A stretch of 64,000 bases of DNA from Amoebidium appalachense. Taxonomy: Eukaryota > Ichthyosporea. The stretch is taken from positions 5,642,001 through 5,706,000 of the forward strand of contig CAVNZM010000009.1 in NCBI GenBank assembly GCA_963693365.1, written 5' to 3'. Of this stretch, positions 39,947-52,600 are shown piece after piece. The position numbers were made by a program, and so were the translations under genes. Each line of letters starts with the position of its first letter. The first letter of the stretch is position 1. The notes under the pieces were generated by a model. It was not told the DNA's origin. It ran no database searches and saw nothing but the letters and a program-made list of their open reading frames with translations.

Positions 39947-40041
39947 CTGTTTGGTTCTTGTGTGTTCCTTTTACAGTCTCGGTGAACTTGTTGCAATGGC
40001 GGTCAAGGCCAAAAAATCATATGGTAAACAACAGAGTTTGA
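33801..40041 (+). CDS. ER-lumenal DnaJ/Hsp40 co-chaperone (Scj1/ERdj3 type)
   Basis: A type I J-protein that delivers unfolded clients to BiP and stimulates its ATPase. Eight exons, 33801-34020, 34833-34941, 35646-35751, 36903-37057, 37703-37835, 38455-38674, 39020-39142 and 39977-40041, give 376 residues and a TGA stop. A signal peptide ([18 protein letters not shown]) precedes the J domain ([24 protein letters not shown] at 54-56). A Gly/Phe-rich linker and four zinc-finger motifs follow: [24 protein letters not shown] and CKVCGGKK. The C-terminal domain has [20 protein letters not shown] and [11 protein letters not shown]. No KDEL-type tail is visible. The last exon is uncertain: an alternative at about 40243-40268 would end GLAKLLQ with a TAG stop. 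Confidence 0.92.
36039..36080. repeat. Long G homopolymer
   Basis: A G run of about 42 bases in DnaJ intron 3, preceded by another G run at 35982-36001. Similar runs recur through the introns of this gene. Confidence 0.92.
36483..36555. repeat. (GT)n microsatellite in DnaJ intron 3
   Basis: About 36 GT units on the sense strand. Comparable arrays lie at about 35007-35067 and 38168-38238 in the same gene. Confidence 0.95.
37085..37400. repeat. GCTGTATCTGTGTGTG minisatellite
   Basis: About nine copies of a GCTGTATCT core separated by variable (GT)n or G tracts in DnaJ intron 4. The core spacing varies from about 25 to 55 bases. Confidence 0.8.
39506..39655. repeat. Tandem duplication of about 80 bp in DnaJ intron 7
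   Basis: A segment running TGTGTCTCTCCGGAAA, a G run, GAGAAGCGCGTGTGCATGTA and TGCAGGCGTGCAAGTGTT occurs twice (from about 39503 and from about 39587). Confidence 0.85.
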
Positions 40042-40120
40042 GGTTGAGGCTGTGTGGGAGACACTGACTGACCCCCCACCCCCACCCCTTCCCACACGTG
40101 TACACGCACACAAACACATA

Positions 40121-40201
<81 letters not shown>

Positions 40202-40439
40202 CACCACCACCACCACCATAACACCATATCACCCTCACCCCTCTAGGCTTGGCCAAGTTGTTGCAATAGGTCTGGCTGCAGGGCTGAAACGTCATTGGAG
40301 GACAATTACAAAGGATTGCGGGGTGAACGCCAAACGAAGGTGCATGTACATAGTTGGGGCTGTAGGGGTGCATGGGCGCACACAGCCCACCAACCTTGTG
40401 GGAACAGTGCACCTGTACACATACATGCATTCAAGGAGA

Positions 40440-40514
<75 letters not shown>

Positions 40515-41875
40515 GGGCTGTAGCCACCCACATACATAGACAAACCAGCAACACGTAGCCACCACCCCGGCTGTGCCGGGGGTTGCTGGCTGAGGCTCAA
40601 GCTCGAACGAACACAAATACAGCCCTACAGACTCTGAGCCATCCTGGGTGTATGCATGGCATGGTCGTGGGAGCAGTGTGTCTGCCATGTGTTATGCCAT
40701 AGACCATATCGATATGAGCCTGTGAGTGCAATTGTACCGCGTGCACTTGGCTGAAGTAATTCGCCAGTCATAGGACCAATCTAGCTAACCTAGAGGGCCT
40801 ACCTGCCTAGGCTTGGTCTCTAAATTGAAATTCCCATTCTCTGTACACATGTCCCCAACGTACGTGTGCCTGAAAATGGATTCAAATTTAAAACCCCTTG
40901 GGCCAAGCCCGAAGGAATTGTAGCATACACTGTCGTGTATGTTGAGGTGTACTGTTCTATTAGCCGTCCTGTGCATGCAGCTGGGTGCTGGTTTTTCTGC
41001 TGTTAACGTTACTCTGCTGTTTTGGTTGTGACATGACGTGTCATGTACATGCGGGTTGGAGGCGCACCCAGCATGCAGAGGGTTTTGGGCTTCGGGGTAG
41101 CCTATGGGCGTGTTTGGCAGCCGAAAACAATCGTATTCGTATTATTGTGCGAAAAGACGATTAATCGTATTCATATAATTATTTTGAGGTATGGCGTATT
41201 TAGGGGTATTATGGCGCGCCAAAGTTTAAACACGCCTACACACGCAAGATATGCTCGCTCGATCGTATTTACGTTTCATCAATGGAATGCAAAAAGTGTA
41301 TTGTTCAGATATTTGATTGGGCGGATGGATGTAAACCGATAATTATACATTTGGTACTTCGAAGTGCATTTAAATGCCATATTTTGAGTGTAGTTTGCAA
41401 CCTTTTATATCTATTTTGTTAATAAAGATACTTTGTTATACCTCCTATCACGTGTATTGTTTTTGATTCACTTCTATTGTAAAAAAGGCTTTTTTTTGGG
41501 AAAGAACAGGCACTGATCCGGTTTCCACCAACTGAGTGCCACTCAAAGCCAAAATAACCATAAATGTTTCGCGGCGATTCCAAAACTGGATTGGATCAGA
41601 TCGATCCAATAGAAGCCTACTAAGCTTATGATTGGCTAAAAGTTATATCGCGGAGGTGATTTTCGACAAGATGATCCCATCGTCTTTTCGCGAGTATATC
41701 TGCGGCGTGTTTGGCACGACACAAATTCGTGGTATTGCGCGAAAAGACGAATACGATGAAAAGACGATATAACGGCGCTGCCAAACGCGCCCTATGCAAT
41801 GTCTACGTATACACGTAGTGGCTGCCCCCCCCCCCCCGCCAAAAAGAGAGAGAGAGAGAGAGAGATATAGAGACT

Positions 41876-41973
<98 letters not shown>

Positions 41974-42388
41974 GTACACGTGTATGCCGCATACTGTGAA
42001 ACACGTCATTGATCGATCCCACCGCAGGCCCAAGTTGGATCGGACCTCGGAAGCTTTTATTGTGCTGTGTACATGTAGTTCGTATTGGCAACCCCACCGG
42101 TCCCCCAAGGCAGTGACACACATGCTTGTCAACGTTGAACACCATACTAGCGCTAAGAACGTATACCGACGGACGCTGGCACGGCTACTGGCAACCATTA
42201 TGTGCAGCGTATGTTTGTTCAGGCACACGACTTACACGTGCATCGTAAATACACAGCATACACAACACGTGTTTTTTTTCCATATGCAGGGCACGTGTAC
42301 ATGCAGTCGCCTTGCCATTATACCGCCTGGCCGGCCCAGCCAGCCATCCCCTCACGGGTCCACCACCACAGACCCGCTGTAGCAGCCT

Positions 42389-42440
<52 letters not shown>

Positions 42441-42517
42441 ACAAACACACACAAACGCACAAAAACCCCTCACCCTTCCCCCCCGCCAAAAAACCACCCA
42501 AAAAAAAAAAAAACGCC
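40042..42517. other. Convergent spacer between DnaJ and mS23 genes
   Basis: It holds two (CA)n arrays (about 40116-40198 and 40441-40512), AT-richer unique sequence at 40700-41100, a 687-bp MITE (41106-41792), a (GA)n array (about 41840-41971) and a C run with CA repeat (42391-42442). The alternative DnaJ last exon (40243-40268) falls here. I see no separate gene. Confidence 0.5.
41106..41792. mobile_element. 687-bp non-coding MITE with GGGCG(T/C)GTTTGGC termini
   Basis: Terminal inverted repeats are GGGCGTGTTTGGCAGC at 41106-41121 and its reverse complement with one mismatch at 41777-41792. TAT flanks both sides (41103-41105 and 41793-41795), consistent with a 3-bp target duplication. Subterminal repeats CGAAAAGACGA and TCGTATTCG occur near both ends in mixed orientation, as transposase-binding repeats often do. 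There is no coding capacity. The end sequence and 3-bp duplication resemble PIF/Harbinger or similar MITEs; the superfamily call is tentative. Confidence 0.72.
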
Positions 42518-42824
42518 CTATTGTGGCTTTGGCTTGATGTCGAAGCCCCTCCTCTGTGGTGCCTGTGTGCCCGCCTGCAAGCCAATCACATGTCAGCAAC
42601 TTGAAGTGTGCACCATGTGGAATGAAAGGGGGAGGCTACTATGAGGGGCCACCAGCTGATACAACTCTACCCAATGCCAGTGGCTACCCGCTTGTGAATG
42701 TGTGGGCATGCTATAGTGTGCATGGAGGGGTGGGGCTACACCAATCAAACACTTTATTAGGGAACCCGAAAGCCCCACACACCCCTGAAACCACACACAC
42801 CCCTGCCTACCACACTCACCCCCC

Positions 42825-42857
<33 letters not shown>

Positions 42858-42972
42858 CCCCGCCCTCCCTCCATTGAACTACACCTCTCTGCAAAACACA
42901 CCACCAATCTGACTCAACCCAGCCATAGACGTGGTCCAAGCCCAAAAACTTCTGTGCACAGTGTAGGATCGA

Positions 42973-43020
<48 letters not shown>

Positions 43021-43895
43021 TCCTTGCCCCCATCATCCCCCCCCTCCCCTTACCACTTGGCCAAAGATCTCCTTGACGGTGCCCAATGCCTGGGTGTCTG
43101 TCTGGCCCTGTGGGCGCAGGTCTGTGGCTCTGATCTTGGCCTTGATCTGCTGCTCACGTATGTGCTGCTCCGCCTGGGGGGCAAAGGGTCGGCATCATGC
43201 ACATATGCACACCACAAACACACATGTACAAAGCACACACACAAAACACACACGTGTACAACAAAGACGTGTACAACATGCATATGTACAACACACGTGA
43301 ACCCCAAGAACACACACACTTTCCCACACAGACACACACACATGAGCGCAAACACAAGGCAACACCCAGGCCAGTGCCTACCAACGTAGAGTTCGTTTAC
43401 GCACACACACACACGTGGGCATGGGTAGTGTCTTGTGTGTGTCTGAGGCCCAAGGGGGGCAAGCACCGTGCATACCATGCGGCATGATGGAATGTGCTAG
43501 AGAGGACACACCAGTGTGCTGGATGCATGCCTGTGCAGGCACACGGATGCTTGGAGATGGCAAATGCCTAGGTAGGAAAGATTGTGTGTGCATGCATGTG
43601 TGTGTAGGTACCCCCGCCCCACGCGCCTGTGTGCCTGTAAGCGCATAGCCAAGGCAAAGGTGTATGCTAATGTTGCGTTCTACTAACACCAAGATAGACT
43701 AAAGTAAATGTGTACTTTATGTGTCGTATGCTCGACTGATGCTCAGTGTGCTTTCATGTGGCGTGGTTTAGTGGCGCAAAGATGTGCTTTACATGTTGTG
43801 TATTTGGAAGGTCCTTTTCAACGCCCTCGTTGGGTGAATACATGTTCCTGTGCAAATGGCCTGCGTGTGTGTCTGTGTGCCTGCATGCATTGGCC

Positions 43896-43927
<32 letters not shown>

Positions 43928-44021
43928 CGTGTGTGTGTCTGTGTGCTTGCATGTATTGGCCTGTGTGTGTGTGTGTGTGTATGTATGCGTGTGTGTGTGT
44001 CTGTGTGCCTGCATGTATTGG

Positions 44022-44059
<38 letters not shown>

Positions 44060-44283
44060 TGTGTGTGTCTGTGGCCTGCATGTATTGGCCTGTGTGTGTG
44101 TGTGCCTGCATGTATTGGCCTCTCTCTCTCTGTGCGTGTGTGTGTGCCTGCATGTCTACTGCACCATCCCCCCCCCCCCCCCCCCCCAAAAAAAAAAAAA
44201 AAAAAAAACCACACCCACCCCACACCGCCTCTCTCTTTCTCCTCGTTTCCAAAGTTCGAAACCACTACCCTCCCCCTTAACAG

Positions 44284-44353
<70 letters not shown>

Positions 44354-44863
44354 ACCCACCTTAGCCATAGCCTCCTCCTTTGTCAGCCCCTCCGCCAGTT
44401 TGCTCTTGTGGACACTCACAAACCTGCATGCCCCTGTCAGTGCCACTACCCCACATAGGCCAAATGTGCCTGCAATCACCCTATTCCCCCCCCCCCCCCC
44501 CCCCCCCCCCCCCAAAAATCCACACACCAGACACACACAAACACACACACACACACACACAACAGACACAACGTGTCATTTCATTCTTTCTTTTTCCTCT
44601 CTTCCTCATTCTCTAGCCAACTCCTCCCCCCCCTCAACCCACACATGGCCATATGCATTCATGCCCACCATTTGAGCAAACCCTAACCCTCGACGTTGCA
44701 GCCATTCCCGGTGACTCTCCAGCCCGCACAAAACGGTGACCAAGTTCACACCTTACTCACAATCATCTACCCCAATATTTTTTGGGGCGGTATCAAGACA
44801 AACAAAATGGAAAAAATCAAAAGATAATTTAACATCATGCACAGCACCCAATTGAACTGAAGA

Positions 44864-44908
<45 letters not shown>

Positions 44909-45957
44909 CTCTATCTCTCTCTCTCTCCCCACACACACACACATACACCACCTACACCCGTTTAACAATTGATTGACTATCTGCACCTGCCCTCCCCCCC
45001 CCCCCCCCCCCCTTTCACGGCAAGCACACGCCTGCACCTACTCGTCACACAGGTTCTTGCCGTGCGTGTCGTAGAAGGGCACAGCCTCCACCTCTGGGAA
45101 CCGCTTGTAGAACACTCTGCTCCACTCTGGTCAGCACACTGACACTTGGTGCATACAAGGCAACCCCCCCCTCCCCCCCAAAAAAACAAAAAAAAAAAAA
45201 AAAAAAAAAAACACACGACCACCACCACCACAAATCAAAAAGCAGTCCCCACATGCCCCACCAGACTTGATTGTTCCGCAGTCTCGCACTGCGCTTTCGT
45301 TCGTCTACTTGCACATGCTTTCAGTCGTCATGCCCCTGACAAATCCCCTCTCGCTTATTCCTCTTCCCCCCCCCCCCCCCCCTCCCCTGAGGACACCACC
45401 CATCCTCCCTTTCACACTAGCATATTCCAGCAGTCAGGTGCACTGCCTCCCCCCTCCCCCCTCCCCCCACCCACCCACAATCATTCACTCACCACAAACC
45501 ACCAGCCACGGCCAACCAGCAGCCCAGCCACCCACTTCCACACACGCATCCCCCCCCCCCCCCCTCTTCCCCCCCACCCACACACACATCCACCCCCCCC
45601 CCCCCCCCCCCCCCCCCCCCCACAGCAGCACCCACTTTCTCAGGGCATCCTCGGGGAAGACTATGTTCTTCAGGTGGCCCTTTCTGCCAGGGTATGACTG
45701 TGGGGGGTGCTTGAGCACTACGTCGTACCAGCGGGGCTTGGGGATGGCATTGATGCTGAGCAGCTGACGCACACTGAGAGGGGGGGTTAGTTGGGGTGTG
45801 GGTGCGGGGGGAGGGGGGGAGAAAAAGGAGGGGGGGGGGGGAAGGGGTAGAGAAACGTGGGGAGGAAGGGGGAGGAGAAGAGAAAGGCGGGATCAAAAGG
45901 GGCGGGGGGGGAGGAGAGGGATTGAGGGAGGGAGGGAGGGAGAGGGCGAGGGAGAGA

Positions 45958-45994
<37 letters not shown>

Positions 45995-46141
45995 GGGAAG
46001 GGAGAGAGCAAGGACGGGCGAGAGAACGAGAGAGAGAGAGAGAGAGAGGAGAGAGAAGGGGGAGAGACAGCGAGGGGAGAGGGCGGGGAAAAAGAGAGAG
46101 TGGGGGTGAAGAGAGAGACAGACAGACAGACAGAGGCAGAC

Positions 46142-46179
<38 letters not shown>

Positions 46180-46460
46180 GAGAGAGACATAGAGAGAAAG
46201 ACACAGAGAGAGAGGCAAGGGAAGGGAGAGAGACAGCGAGGGTGGAGGGGGGGAAGAAGGAGAGAGAGCGGGGGTAAAGAGAGAGACAGAGGGAGGGAGA
46301 GAGAGAGAGAGAGAAATGGTGTGTGTGTGTGTGTGCTTTGAGGGAGGGGGGCAGTGGGGGATCGGATAACACCAAGCTACGACTGGCTGTACAAGCACAA
46401 TATTGCCAACCAAGCAGTCAAGAGGCAGGGAGGCTAGAGGGGCAGCAGCAAGGCGATGCA

Positions 46461-46550
<90 letters not shown>

Positions 46551-46889
46551 GGAGTGAGCATGTGTTTACGTGTGTGTTTTGTGTGGGTGGGGTTTGTGTT
46601 CGTCCCTGCGTGCACAGTGTGTACCTGCATTTGAGATGCGGAATGTGGCTGTATTTCTGGTGTGTGCTTCTGCGTGTTTCGAGGTTCGTGTCACTGTGTG
46701 TGTCCATGTGCGTCCCCGTCCGCAGGTGTATGCGTACAAGAGTGTGCACATAACCTGTGTATGCCCATGTGCATGTGTATGCGTGTGTGCCCGTGTATAG
46801 GTGTGTTCGCAGGCAGTTCGCGTGTGCACTCGAATTTAAGCACGTGTGTGCGGTCCAGCCAGCACTTACTTTGTAAAGACTTTGGCCAT
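42518..46889 (-). CDS. MRPS23: Mitochondrial small-subunit ribosomal protein mS23 (Rsm25/MRPS23)
   Basis: A nuclear-encoded protein of the mitochondrial small ribosomal subunit. Six exons, 46889-46870, 45773-45636, 45116-45042, 44423-44360, 43173-43054 and 42574-42518, join in frame to 157 residues with a TAG stop. It starts MAKVFTN and continues VRQLLSINAIPKPRWYDVVL followed by KHPP, the mS23 signature region. Next come IVFPEDALRK, VFYKRFPEVEAVPFYDTHG and SKLAEGLTKEEAMAK, then a basic helix with HIREQQIKAKIRATDL, and the end RRGFDIKPKPQ. The start sits in CACCATGG. Intron 1 is about 1.1 kb and consists largely of a purine tract on the plus strand, pyrimidine in the sense strand. Human MRPS23 is about 190 residues, so this is slightly short; a missed 3' exon is possible. 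Confidence 0.85.
43872..44160. repeat. GCCTGCATGTATTGGCCTGT minisatellite
   Basis: Five copies of GCCTGCATG(T/C)ATTGGCCT or a close variant are separated by (GT)n of different lengths in mS23 intron 4. Confidence 0.82.
45781..46319. repeat. Purine-only tract and (GA)n region
   Basis: More than 500 bases of almost pure G/A on the plus strand in mS23 intron 1, followed by (GA)n at about 46467-46548. On the gene strand this is a polypyrimidine tract leading into the exon 2 acceptor. Confidence 0.9.
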
Positions 46890-47895
46890 GGTGGCTGTAA
46901 TCCTGGGACGCTGCCGTCAGCTAACCTGCTTGTTCGGTGCACACAAACACGAGCTGGTATCTATTAGATTAAAATCTCTAGCCCGTTCGTGGTGTTGGGC
47001 TGCCCTAGTTTCTGGCCGTTTACAGCCTCCGTCTAATAATTACTGGCCTTCTGTGAGGTGTTCTGCCCCAATGCAGATGTGTAGGCAGATGAGTGAAACC
47101 CTACGTTGAGCTAGCTAGCTACAGAAAAGTAGCGGAACCTTCCCACAGAATAATGGCAGAACCACTAATTTTCTCTCAGTTGCCTGGTGTGTAACAGCCA
47201 ACACGCTCACCACTCGAGCTCACACACACACTGCACGCAGGAGACATGGTGAAGGTGACCGAGTGCTACACAAGGTGGGTGGGGTGTGTGCGATCTGGGC
47301 GGCTCACAAAGTCGAGTCGGGTCACACAAGTCGGGCCGGGTTGGTGGAACAGGACGGTGCACTGTAAGCCAATCGAATGGTTGTCTCGCATGGACCAGGT
47401 AGTCTGCACAGTACTACGTCATGTTTTCTTTCTTTCTTTTATTGCCTTAGCCATATGTGTGTGTTTATAATTACGTGCTGAAGACTACAAACAGTGGCAC
47501 ACGAAGGAAAGAAAGAATTCGAAAGAAAAACGGGGAGCTCCTTATCACCCCCTTGGGCGAAAAACGTGTGCAGGGAAAATCATTCGGGTCGCGAAGTTGC
47601 TACGCTGAGAAACACGAACTCAAGCTCTGAAGCTGTATTTATACGCAACATAGGGAAAAATTAAAGGGAGCGGCAGTGAGAAGAACGACAAACCGCTGTC
47701 TGCTACGTATAGAGTCAATACCAGTCGATTAGAGGCTAAGATCCAAAGTAGCCCTTCCGAAACCCTTACCTTGGTCCCCATCCTTTCTAGTTTTTGACAC
47801 CAGCTGCAGCTTAGCGCGACGCACTTCTACTTCAAGCTAGAAGTTCACCACCCCTTATAAAACAGACAGTGTGGATTCGACTATAAGCAGACACC
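46890..47895. promoter_or_regulatory. Divergent promoter between mS23 and TMX-like genes
   Basis: 1006 bases separate the start codons; the sequence is nearly free of microsatellites. A CCAAT box is at 47369-47373 (AAGCCAATCG). TATAAA at 47856-47861 is only 35 bases from the TMX-like ATG, which would imply a very short leader. No element specific to mS23 was recognised. Confidence 0.45.
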
Positions 47896-48083
47896 ATGGC
47901 GCCTATCAGGCTCTCCTATCTCCCCCTGCTCCTGCTTGCAGCCACCACTACTGCGGGTGTAACCGAGCTGACAGACTCAAATTTTGACGCCCTCACAAAG
48001 GCCATGGAGCAGGGGAATAAGGATCCATGGCTCGTGAAGTTGTGAGTGCCCCAAGGGGGAAAGGTCTCGGAGGTTTTTTTTTT

Positions 48084-48114
<31 letters not shown>

Positions 48115-48824
48115 GGGAGCAGGGGGGGGGGGGGGGGCGGGGGGAGGGGGAGAGAGAGAGAGGGAGGAAAGAAGGGTAGAACATGTGGTACTGTTTTTGG
48201 CAGCAGATGTCAATAATATAGAGTGTTATTTGATGGCAAGTACATAATCATATATTGGGTGGCATATGGCATACGTGGGGAAGGTGACGGAAAGAAAGTG
48301 GGCACGGGAAAGGCAAGGAAGGAGAAGAGAAGGTGCTTGTGACTGTGGATTCATAGACTCTGCCTTGTCACGTCGGGGCTGGGACGAAAAAAATCAACCA
48401 CATCTGATGGAGTTTGCTTTATTTGTTGTGGAAAATTGTATGCGATCCTGAACAATGTACACTTATGATCTGCCCAGAGAAAAACTTAGCTCTGCTCAGC
48501 CACTCGTTTAAATCAATCATTACTTGCATGGTTCGTTGATCTCCGTCACTGCCACACCGCCTCCTCGATTCCCTCTTTTAGTCTTGTCGTCACGATCCAA
48601 ACAGATCTATGTATTTGATGCAAAGTTTTAGTGTTCTCGTTGTTTTTCTTGTACTTGTACTGAAAGCCTAACCTATGCCGAGCCATCTGACCCTCCCCCT
48701 CCCCCCCCCCCCCCCCCTTTCAGCCATGCGCCTTGGTGCGGCCACTGCAAGCGGCTTGTGCCCACCTGGGATAGCCTCAGCAACGAACTGAAGGGGTGCG
48801 TGCCCGTCTGCTTGGCTTTTTTTT

Positions 48825-48875
<51 letters not shown>

Positions 48876-51800
48876 CTGCTGGGAGGGTAACCGAGGTGAA
48901 GGTGTGGGTTGTTTTTGGTGTTTGCCTGTTGCCTGGAGAGGGGTAGGAGGGATTCATGCCTCTTTGCCTGGGACGAGATGGAGGGGTTGGGTGCCAGTTT
49001 TTTTGCCTGCATGTGGGGGTTGTGGTTATGTTTGTCGCTTGGATAGAAAGGAGGGTGGAAGTAATGTGTGTGCCTGCCCTTGTGAAGAGCGGGAGTGGGG
49101 AGGGGGTGCGGAAGGGGGGGGGGGGGGGGGTGAGAGGGGGGCGGGGTTGAGTGCCCACCAGGAGGGGGGAGCATAGGATGTTCATGCACGTCAACGTGGA
49201 GGAAAGGCATGATAACTGGGAGGTGTTTATTTCTTGGGGTCGTGGAAAAATGTGTGGGCTATGGCAGAAAATGGGGCCGTGTGTCTACCTTTTATAAGGG
49301 GGGGCGAGGAGGAGGAGGAGGGGGGGGGGGGGAAGGAGAGGGAGGGAGGGGGGCTATCGAATGTTCCCTTTTATGTTCGTTCCTTTTTCTTTTGGGTTTT
49401 TCCTTTTCCTTTTCGTTATATTATTGTGTAAGAAGGGGTGGGTGGGGGGAGGGGGGGGAGGGAATAAATAATGTCCCCCTTCAGGTTCCCCCCCCCCCCC
49501 CCTTCTTTCTGTTCTCTCCTTTTTCTTTTTTTTTGTTTGTTTTTTTGGTTACAAGGGGGGGAGAGGGGGAGGGGGGGGGGGGGGGGGGATAGAAAGAGGA
49601 AAGGCCGAAGGGGAGGGAGGAGGGGGGTAGGTTGGCTTTGCGTCTATGTGGTGTTGTGTGTCACGTGTGCAAGGAAGGGGGGGAGGGGGGGGGGGAAGAG
49701 GGGGGGGGGGGGGGTGCTGAAGGTTGGTGTGTGTGGCTGATCCAGGGACATTTTCGTGCAGGAGGGTCAACGTGGCAAAGGTGGACTGTGTGGGCAGTGG
49801 TGGAGGTAGGCAGTGTGTGGGCCCTGCACCTGTGCATGCATCTGCCAGCATGTGCCCGTGTGTGCTTTGTGCCTGTGTCTGTGCTGTGCCTGTGCCTGTG
49901 CCTGTGCCCTGTGCCTGTGCCTGTGTGTATCCTGTGCCTGTGTGTGCCCTATGCCTGTGCCTGTGTGTGCCCGGTGCCTGTGTCTGCGCTGTGCCTGTGC
50001 CTGTGCCTGTGCCCTGTGCCTGTGCCTGTGTGTGCCCTGTGCCTGTGTGTGCCCTATGCCTGTGCCTGTGTGTGCCCTGTGCCTGTGTCTGCGGTGTGCC
50101 TGTGCCTGTGCCTGTGTGTGCCCTGTGCCTGTGTGTGACCTGTGCCTGTGCCTATGTGTGCCCTGTGCCTGTGTGTGCCCTGTGCCTGTGCCTATGTGTG
50201 CCCTGTGCATGTGTGTGCTCTGTGCCTGTGTGTGCCCTGTGCCTGTGCCTATGTGTGCCCTGTGCCTGTGCCTATGTGTCCCCTGTGCCTGTGCCTATGT
50301 GTGCCCTGTGCCTGTGTGTGCTGACCCACTCTCCACAGACACGTGCACGCGCTTCCATATCCGTGGCTACCCCACCCTGAAACTGTAAGTCTGCCCCCCC
50401 CCCCCCTCCCCCCCCCCTCCCCCCCCCCCCCCCTCCCCCCCCCTCTCTCCCCCAGAGCCTTGCTTTGCCCCCTCTTTCGTTCCTCTCTTGTGTGCCCATT
50501 GCTATGCTGTGAACCTTTCTACAGTACTCTACCCATGCATGCCCCGGCCATCACACCATAATGCTGCCTCCGTGTGCTATGTAACCCAAGCATTTCTTTG
50601 CAGATGAACCCGAAGAACCCGAAGCTTTCTTTCTTTGTCACGTTTACATCTGGGTTGCATCATACTTCGAACCATGGGGGTGTGTGTGTGTGTGTGTCTG
50701 TGTGTGTGTGCGCGTGTGTCTAGAGGAGGGGGGGGGAGGGGGGGGGGGGGGGGGGGGATCGGATTGCGTAGATGCTACGTGTGTGTGCGGATGTTCATGT
50801 GGGCAAAGAAAAAACCGTGTCGGTGTGTGTGTGTGTGTGCGTGTGCGTGCGTGCGTGGTGGGCGGGTGGGGTGGGATGGGGCTGGGGGGGGGAAGGGGGA
50901 GGGAGGAGAGGGATTTGTGTGGCTGGAATGGTGGGTTTGCTCGAGCTCACAGCATGGTGTTCAGGCTTGTGGGAGGCAAGGCCTACGACTACGTGGGTGC
51001 ACGCACTGAGTTCGATATCAAGCGGTTTGCTACAGGCGACTACACAAAGCACAAGGCCCACAGTGTCCCCCCACCCCTCACCCTGTGGTACGTGTGCCAT
51101 ACTCGGTGTTGATCCTCTGTGTGCTGGTGTCTGCTTCTCCTGTCTCTGTTAACGTTAGGCTGCATTCAACAAGGCAATATAGGTGTATATGTGTATGGGT
51201 GTGGGATGCAATAGTGGCGGGTAAGCATGGTGGGTGACCTGCTCACATGCTGCTGCACACAGGGACAAGTTCTACACCCCGGTGGCTGATGCTTTTGCTG
51301 CAATCGGAGCAGAGTTCAAGGTACGTGCACGTAGGGTGTGAATGCAACTTGCAGTGGTTGAATGGGCAAAAAAAAAAATATGCATGCATCAAGCACATTC
51401 TGGACACAAACACATTCACACATAACACACACAGCACACGCACACGCACACACACACACATGGGAACACACATACAAACAGGCATCCACAAACGCACAAC
51501 CCGGCACTATCAAGAAGAATGCCCTACGAGAGAATGGCCTGTGTAATCACTTCAAGCGTTTGCCATGAGCACTGCAGCTGTGGGTGCTGGTTAGCTGTGC
51601 CTGGTATGACTGTTACACACAGCCAAGGGAGCAACTGGCTAACATCACACGTGCACACACACATAATCACACACACACACACACACAGGGCATGATCAAC
51701 GACCACCCCATGGCGCTTGCAGGGACCCTTGCCGCAGGGTTTGGACTGGGGGCACTGTTTGTGTCGTTCCTCTGGTGCCTGTTTAGCTGGGGCCCACAGC

Positions 51801-51904
51801 CAGAAGGACAACCGGTGGATATGGAGGAGGAGGAGGAGGAGAAGGAGGGGGAGGGAAAAGAGGGGGAGGGAGAGAAAGAGGGGGAGGATAAGAAGACAAA
51901 GTAG
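47896..51904 (+). CDS. TMX-like transmembrane protein disulfide isomerase of the ER
   Basis: A thiol oxidoreductase with one thioredoxin domain, expected to form or rearrange disulfides in the ER lumen. Seven exons, 47896-48041, 48724-48795, 49762-49805, 50339-50384, 50965-51087, 51263-51320 and 51689-51904, give 234 residues with a TAG stop. A signal peptide (LSYLPLLLLAATTTA) precedes the fold. The active site is APWCGHCK (Cys54, Cys57), followed by VNVAKVDC and the cis-proline loop FHIRGYPTLKL. The last exon has one membrane helix (about 171-197, LAGTLAAGFGLGALFVSFLW) and an acidic Glu/Lys-rich tail ending KKTK, a dilysine ER-retrieval signal (KKxx). The architecture fits TMX1/TMX3; the short length and single domain favour TMX1-like. 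Intron 3 carries a TGTGCC-based minisatellite. Confidence 0.92.
49865..50325. repeat. TGTGCC hexamer-based minisatellite
   Basis: Higher-order repeats of TGTGCCTGTGCC and TGTGCCCTGTGCCTGTG fill TMX-like intron 3 up to exon 4. A related TGTGCCTGTGTG array is at about 4801-5035 in prephenate dehydratase intron 6. Confidence 0.88.
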
Positions 51905-52409
51905 GTGTGGGGTGGAGGTAGCATAGCTTCTTACAGTAGCATACTCACGTTATATGGCAATGACAAACATCGTGCGTGGGTCATACAGGCTAGAGGGGTA
52001 TGGGGGTAACGTATGTTCATGTACTCGAAGGTGTCCAACTGTGTTTCATCGATTTGGCACCGTTACTTGGTGAATCTAATTTCGACCAAACACCAACATC
52101 AACAGTGATTCTGTAAGCTTTTTCTTTGAACACATGATGAAGGCAGACAGACATATGTGCGTGTTTATTTGCAAGATGCTGGGTGTCAGCCCGGCATATG
52201 TCATATGGTGCCATTGGGGCTAATGCTACTGTATACGATACAACCGTGTGTGCTTTCATCGTGGTGACCCAAATAGGGATTGATGAAACAGGACGATACA
52301 AACAGATTAAAAATACAAATCACTGCATGCCCCATACATGTACTGTGTGCTGTGTGGGAACTGATCAAAACATGTGTGCTTGTTTGCAGAATTGTGCCCG
52401 TACGTGTTT

Positions 52410-52458
<49 letters not shown>

Positions 52459-52552
52459 GTGTGTGCGTGTGCACCCTTGTGCATGTATGTGGGTGGGTGT
52501 GGGTGTGTACATGCGTGCGCACATGTATGTGTGTGCGCGCACGTGTGTGTGT

Positions 52553-52600
<48 letters not shown>

